Shown: piece after piece, positions 61,252-64,000 of the stretch
How the letters are laid out: the number at the start of each line of letters is the position of its first letter
Numbering within the stretch: position 1 is the stretch's first letter
NCBI GenBank assembly: GCA_965215675.1
Contig: OZ244112.1
Coordinates: 1,116,001-1,180,000, forward strand
Reading direction: 5' to 3'
From: VXOI01 sp965215675
Lineage (GTDB): Bacteria > Chloroflexota > Dehalococcoidia > Lucifugimonadales > UBA3495
Length of the DNA: 64,000 bases
The notes under the pieces: model-generated
Seen by the model: the letters and a program-made list of their open reading frames with translations, nothing else
The model's database searches: none
What the model was told of the DNA's origin: nothing
Translations under genes and position numbers: made by a program

Positions 61252-62364
61252 ATGAACGATAGAGAAGAGGCCCTCAGTTTCTTGTCACGATTGGGATCCC
61301 AGCCCGCCGTTGCCTATCACGAGGGCGGGGTATCCTCGGCAGTCCAGGCCATCCTTCGCGAGATTGGAGTGTCCTGTGAGATAGACACCTTCGGTAACAT
61401 TCTCGCCAAATTGGCCGGCAGCAATCCCGATGTCGTACCACTGGCCGTTGTTGCCCACATGGACCATCCCGGATTCGAGCTTACCGAACGCCAAGGCGAT
61501 GGCGGAGAGTTCGTGGCCGACGCTCTCGGCGGCATTCCGGCCTCCAGCTTTTCCGCCGGGGTGCCACTGCAGGTATTGCTGTGCGGTGGACGCAGGATCA
61601 AGGCGGTAACCGCCGGCCCCATCGGCCAGGAATCGGACCGCAAAGCCCTGGTGCGCGTTACGGATGCCGGCATCGCAGCAGAGTTGCCTCTGCCCTCTGC
61701 GGCGGTGTTCGACCTCGTGGATTTCGAACTCGACGGAGAATTCATCCGGATGCGAGCGGTAGACGACCTCGCGGGCTGCGCCTCCGCCCTCGCTGCCCTC
61801 GCCCGTCTGTCTCGAAGCGACGACCGGCCGGAGGGCGATGTCTACGGCCTGTTCACCCGCGCCGAGGAGGTCGGCCTCGTCGGCGCACGGCTGGCCGCCG
61901 AAGCTCGCCTGTTGCCGCTGGGCACCCTGGTCATCTCCGCCGAGTCCAGCCGCACACTGCCCGGCGCAGAGCAGGGTAGGGGCCCGGTCATCCGGGTGGG
62001 CGACGCGGGATCCACCTTTGACGCCGATGCCGAGTCGGTTCTCATTCGGGCTCGCGAATCGCTGAACGAGCAGGAAGGCGGTTTCGCCGCCCAGCGTCAG
62101 TTGATGAGCGGAGGCGTCTGCGAGGCCAGCGCTTTTGCGGCCTACGGCTACCGGACCACCGGCATCGCGTTTCCGCTGGGCAACTACCACAACGGTGCGC
62201 CCGAAGGTCGCATCGAGGCAGAGTACATTCACGTCGACGATTTTCTGGGCGGCGTGGCCCTGATGGAGGAAGCTGCCCACCGCGTCTCCGACCGGGCGAA
62301 CACCGCTTTCCGGCGCCGCCTGCAGTCAGTGCCCGAGGATATGCGCCAGAGGCTAATGGCGTAG
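61252..62364 (+). CDS. M42-family metallo-aminopeptidase
   Basis: Dinuclear-metal peptidase of the glutamyl/deblocking aminopeptidase group, 370 residues. Seen: VVAHMDHPGFEL near residue 69 (His and Asp), RMRAVDDLAGCASALAAL near 170 (bridging Asp), FTRAEEVGLVGARLAA near 203 (catalytic and metal Glu), VISAESSRTL near 229, and GNYHNGAPEG near 313 as the probable last His. The PDZ-like insertion typical of the family lies between residues 85 and 165. AGGAG is 10 nt before the ATG. Monocistronic, downstream of spacer C. Confidence 0.88.
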   Translation: MNDREEALSFLSRLGSQPAVAYHEGGVSSAVQAILREIGVSCEIDTFGNILAKLAGSNPDVVPLAVVAHMDHPGFELTERQGDGGEFVADALGGIPASSFSAGVPLQVLLCGGRRIKAVTAGPIGQESDRKALVRVTDAGIAAELPLPSAAVFDLVDFELDGEFIRMRAVDDLAGCASALAALARLSRSDDRPEGDVYGLFTRAEEVGLVGARLAAEARLLPLGTLVISAESSRTLPGAEQGRGPVIRVGDAGSTFDADAESVLIRARESLNEQEGGFAAQRQLMSGGVCEASAFAAYGYRTTGIAFPLGNYHNGAPEGRIEAEYIHVDDFLGGVALMEEAAHRVSDRANTAFRRRLQSVPEDMRQRLMA

Positions 62365-62616
62365 CTGGGACGACGTCATCCGCTCGCGCTTCTGTTTGCG
62401 CGTTTTGTAATTGTCATGAGGCCCTGCAACTTGTGAGGCGTTAGCTATTCCAGCGGTTGCGAATCTGCTAAAATCCCATTCGCATAGAGTCGAGGAACCG
62501 GTGGCTTCCTCCTCCCGCTGGCGCACGCCCCGCAGTGTGTGGCAGTGGTTTCGAAGGACGCTTGATCGCCGGACTCCGTCGGCTCCGAACTACGGATTGA
62601 GAACAGGAGGAGTTCC

Positions 62617-63387
62617 ATGCCATCATTCTGGGAGAACATCAGATTCCCCGGCGAGCGGGAGGCGGATGGCCTGTACGGAGCCCAGGGCCAGGACATGGCC
62701 ACCTACGTCAGCCACCCTGCGCCTTCTGAAGGCAACAGCTTCCCGGCCGTCATTGTCGTTATGGAAGCTTTCGGAGTAACCCGGCATATTGAGCAGGTCT
62801 GCGACGAGTATGCCCGCCACGGCTACGTAGCCGTCGCCCCCTCCCTCTACCACCGCGAACATCAAAACGCCAAGCTGGGATACGACCAGATGCCCCAGGT
62901 GCAGCAGTACATGGGCGCGCTCAATGACGAGGAGCTGATCGAAGACATCAACGTCACCATCGATTACCTCCAGAACCGGTACCAGCGCACCCGCGGCAAC
63001 AAGATCGGTATCGTGGGCTACTGCGTCGGCGGACGGATCACCTACCTCGCCGCCACCAGTTGCCCCGGCCTCAGTGCCGCCTCTGTTTACTACGGCGGCC
63101 GTATCCTCGTGCCATTCGGCGATGGCCCGTCCCCCGCTGAACGCACCAGCGGCTCGACCGTGCCCGTCATGGGCAACTTCGGTGAGGACGACGCCAACCC
63201 CACGCCGGCGGACGTTGCCCAGATCGAAACAGCCCTCACTGCCGCTGGCGTTACCCACGATTTCAAGATGTACTCCGGCGCCGGCCACGGCTTCAACTGC
63301 GATGAGCGCCCCGACTACCGCGCGGACTCCGCTGCCGACGCTTTGGCCCGCACCCTCGGCTGGTTCGACAACTACGTCAAGAGCTAG
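62617..63387 (+). CDS. Dienelactone hydrolase family protein
   Basis: Alpha/beta hydrolase, 256 residues. Seen: FPAVIVVMEAFGVTRHIEQVCDEYARHGYVAVAPSLY near residue 50, nucleophile Cys in IGIVGYCVGGRITYLAA near 136, catalytic Asp in MGNFGEDDANPTP near 190, and His in YSGAGHGFNCDERP near 225: the DLH Cys-Asp-His triad. AGGAGGAG is 5 nt before the ATG. Family members open lactones or act as general esterases; the real substrate is unknown. Confidence 0.9.
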   Translation: MPSFWENIRFPGEREADGLYGAQGQDMATYVSHPAPSEGNSFPAVIVVMEAFGVTRHIEQVCDEYARHGYVAVAPSLYHREHQNAKLGYDQMPQVQQYMGALNDEELIEDINVTIDYLQNRYQRTRGNKIGIVGYCVGGRITYLAATSCPGLSAASVYYGGRILVPFGDGPSPAERTSGSTVPVMGNFGEDDANPTPADVAQIETALTAAGVTHDFKMYSGAGHGFNCDERPDYRADSAADALARTLGWFDNYVKS

Positions 63388-63415
63388 CCCGATACCCGGA
63401 TTCGGACCAAACAGA

Positions 63416-63440
63416 AAGGGCGGGATTCATTCCCGCCCTT
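63416..63440. terminator. Bidirectional terminator between DLH and the ThDP gene
   Basis: Perfect 10-bp stem AAGGGCGGGA/TCCCGCCCTT with a 5-nt loop. Minus-strand continuation is TTCTGTTT; plus-strand is AGCTTTCAT. It serves both convergent genes. Confidence 0.75.
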
Positions 63441-63476
63441 AGCTTTCATATTGCCGGATAAGGCTCGTGCTCGCGG

Positions 63477-64000
63477 TTACTGCGGAGGCTGCGGCTGTTG
63501 CCCCTCCACGAACGTATTGCGGAAGCGATAGAGCGTGAACTCCGGCTCTACCGGCGCCACGGGCAGGTACCCCGCCTCCTCGATCTTCGCCACGATGAAG
63601 TGAGGCCCGTCGCTGGCTAGGGCATTGGACAGCGCCCCTTCGTACTCCTCTATGTCATTGACCGTTGTGGTGCTGGTGATGCCACACGAGAGCGCTACCT
63701 GTTCCAGGTCTGTGCCTGTGCCAGTGTGGCTCATCTGGTGCCCCGTCTGACCCCATTCCTCGTTGTCGTAAACGACTACGATCAGGTTCTTGGGCTTCTC
63801 GCGTGCGATGGACGCCAGCGCCCCCAGGTTCATGAGGAGCGAACCGTCGCCGTCCAGCGAAATGATCTGCTCGTCTGTCGCCAGCGCCATCCCCAGTGCC
63901 AGGGAGGAGCAGAGACCCATGTTGCCATAGGTGTAGAAGTTCCGGTCGCGATGTCCGGCGTGCCATAGCTCGTCCGACGTCGGGCCAAGGTTGCCTACGA
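63477..64000 (-). CDS. ThDP-dependent decarboxylase C-terminal part (sulfopyruvate/phosphonopyruvate decarboxylase-like), 5' end outside window
   Basis: The frame is open from the window edge, so at least 174 residues are seen. Text at the edge (ELWHAGHRDRNFYTYGNMG) and the ThDP motif IISLDGDGSLLMNLGALASI with VVVYDNEEWGQTGHQ (the GDG...N pattern) match the C-terminal PP domain of the phosphonopyruvate/sulfopyruvate decarboxylase group. These convert 3-phosphono- or 3-sulfopyruvate to the aldehyde. Subunit arrangement and substrate cannot be decided without the upstream part. The C-terminus is Gln/Pro-rich. Confidence 0.78.
   Translation of the reverse strand, partial: VGNLGPTSDELWHAGHRDRNFYTYGNMGLCSSLALGMALATDEQIISLDGDGSLLMNLGALASIAREKPKNLIVVVYDNEEWGQTGHQMSHTGTGTDLEQVALSCGITSTTTVNDIEEYEGALSNALASDGPHFIVAKIEEAGYLPVAPVEPEFTLYRFRNTFVEGQQPQPPQ

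Overview
The window looks like chromosomal DNA of an uncultured, GC-rich (roughly 60%) bacterium, most plausibly a Chloroflexota member of the SAR202/Dehalococcoidia type. This rests on gene content, not phylogeny: three LLM-class flavin monooxygenases, MmgE/PrpD, a dispersed molybdenum-hydroxylase (Cox-like) set, a split methylmalonyl-CoA mutase, TreT-type trehalose synthase, and a compact yceD-rpmF-fabD-nusB-acpP block. No 16S rRNA gene is present to settle it.

Layout. 0-9.7 kb: truncated spermidine synthase, then a minus-strand run (TPR protein, GT2, lysC, thrB, phosphonoacetate hydrolase-like, treT, glmS). 9.8-11.7 kb: coxG-coxM-coxS without the large subunit. 11.8-16.3 kb: plus-strand genes, including a coupled S49 protease / GIFT-like membrane protein / repeat lipoprotein operon. 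16.3-19.9 kb: minus-strand M24 peptidase-like, MmgE/PrpD, LLM. 20-21 kb: non-coding spacer with a MITE, a dispersed repeat and 10-bp phased arrays. 21-32 kb: housekeeping (holA, an orphan peptide-ABC ATPase, PHP protein, ftsK, RNase J, UDG4, acpP, nusB, fabD, L32, YceD). 31.9-35.4 kb: methylmalonyl-CoA mutase subunits flanking an acyl-CoA dehydrogenase, with a 52-bp perfect palindrome. 35.6-37.9 kb: a protein built almost entirely of 11-residue repeats, then YihY. 38.7-43.7 kb: an orphan molybdenum hydroxylase large subunit, RidA, a CPA2 antiporter and tRNA-Gly. 43.8-47.0 kb: a hypothetical protein, ketopantoate-reductase-like protein and serA. 47.3-48.0 kb: VapBC-like pair. 48-54 kb: a catabolic cluster (LLM, hydrolase, lipoprotein esterase, LLM, amidase). 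54.1-59.2 kb: an AT-richer AAA ATPase/DUF4276 pair whose ATPase is split by two different insertion sequences placed back to back in one CTAG site. 59.2-64 kb: Ldh-type dehydrogenase, another repeat-bearing spacer, M42 peptidase, dienelactone hydrolase and a truncated ThDP decarboxylase.

Most interesting items: (1) the hendecad-repeat protein at 35.6 kb, which recalls perilipin/synuclein lipid-binding helices; (2) the broken ATPase-DUF4276 module with stacked CTAG insertions, where one transposase takes its stop codon from the target site; (3) the three large spacers that share an 87-bp repeat, two of which also carry helically phased 10-bp repeats; (4) an intact MITE with perfect target duplication.
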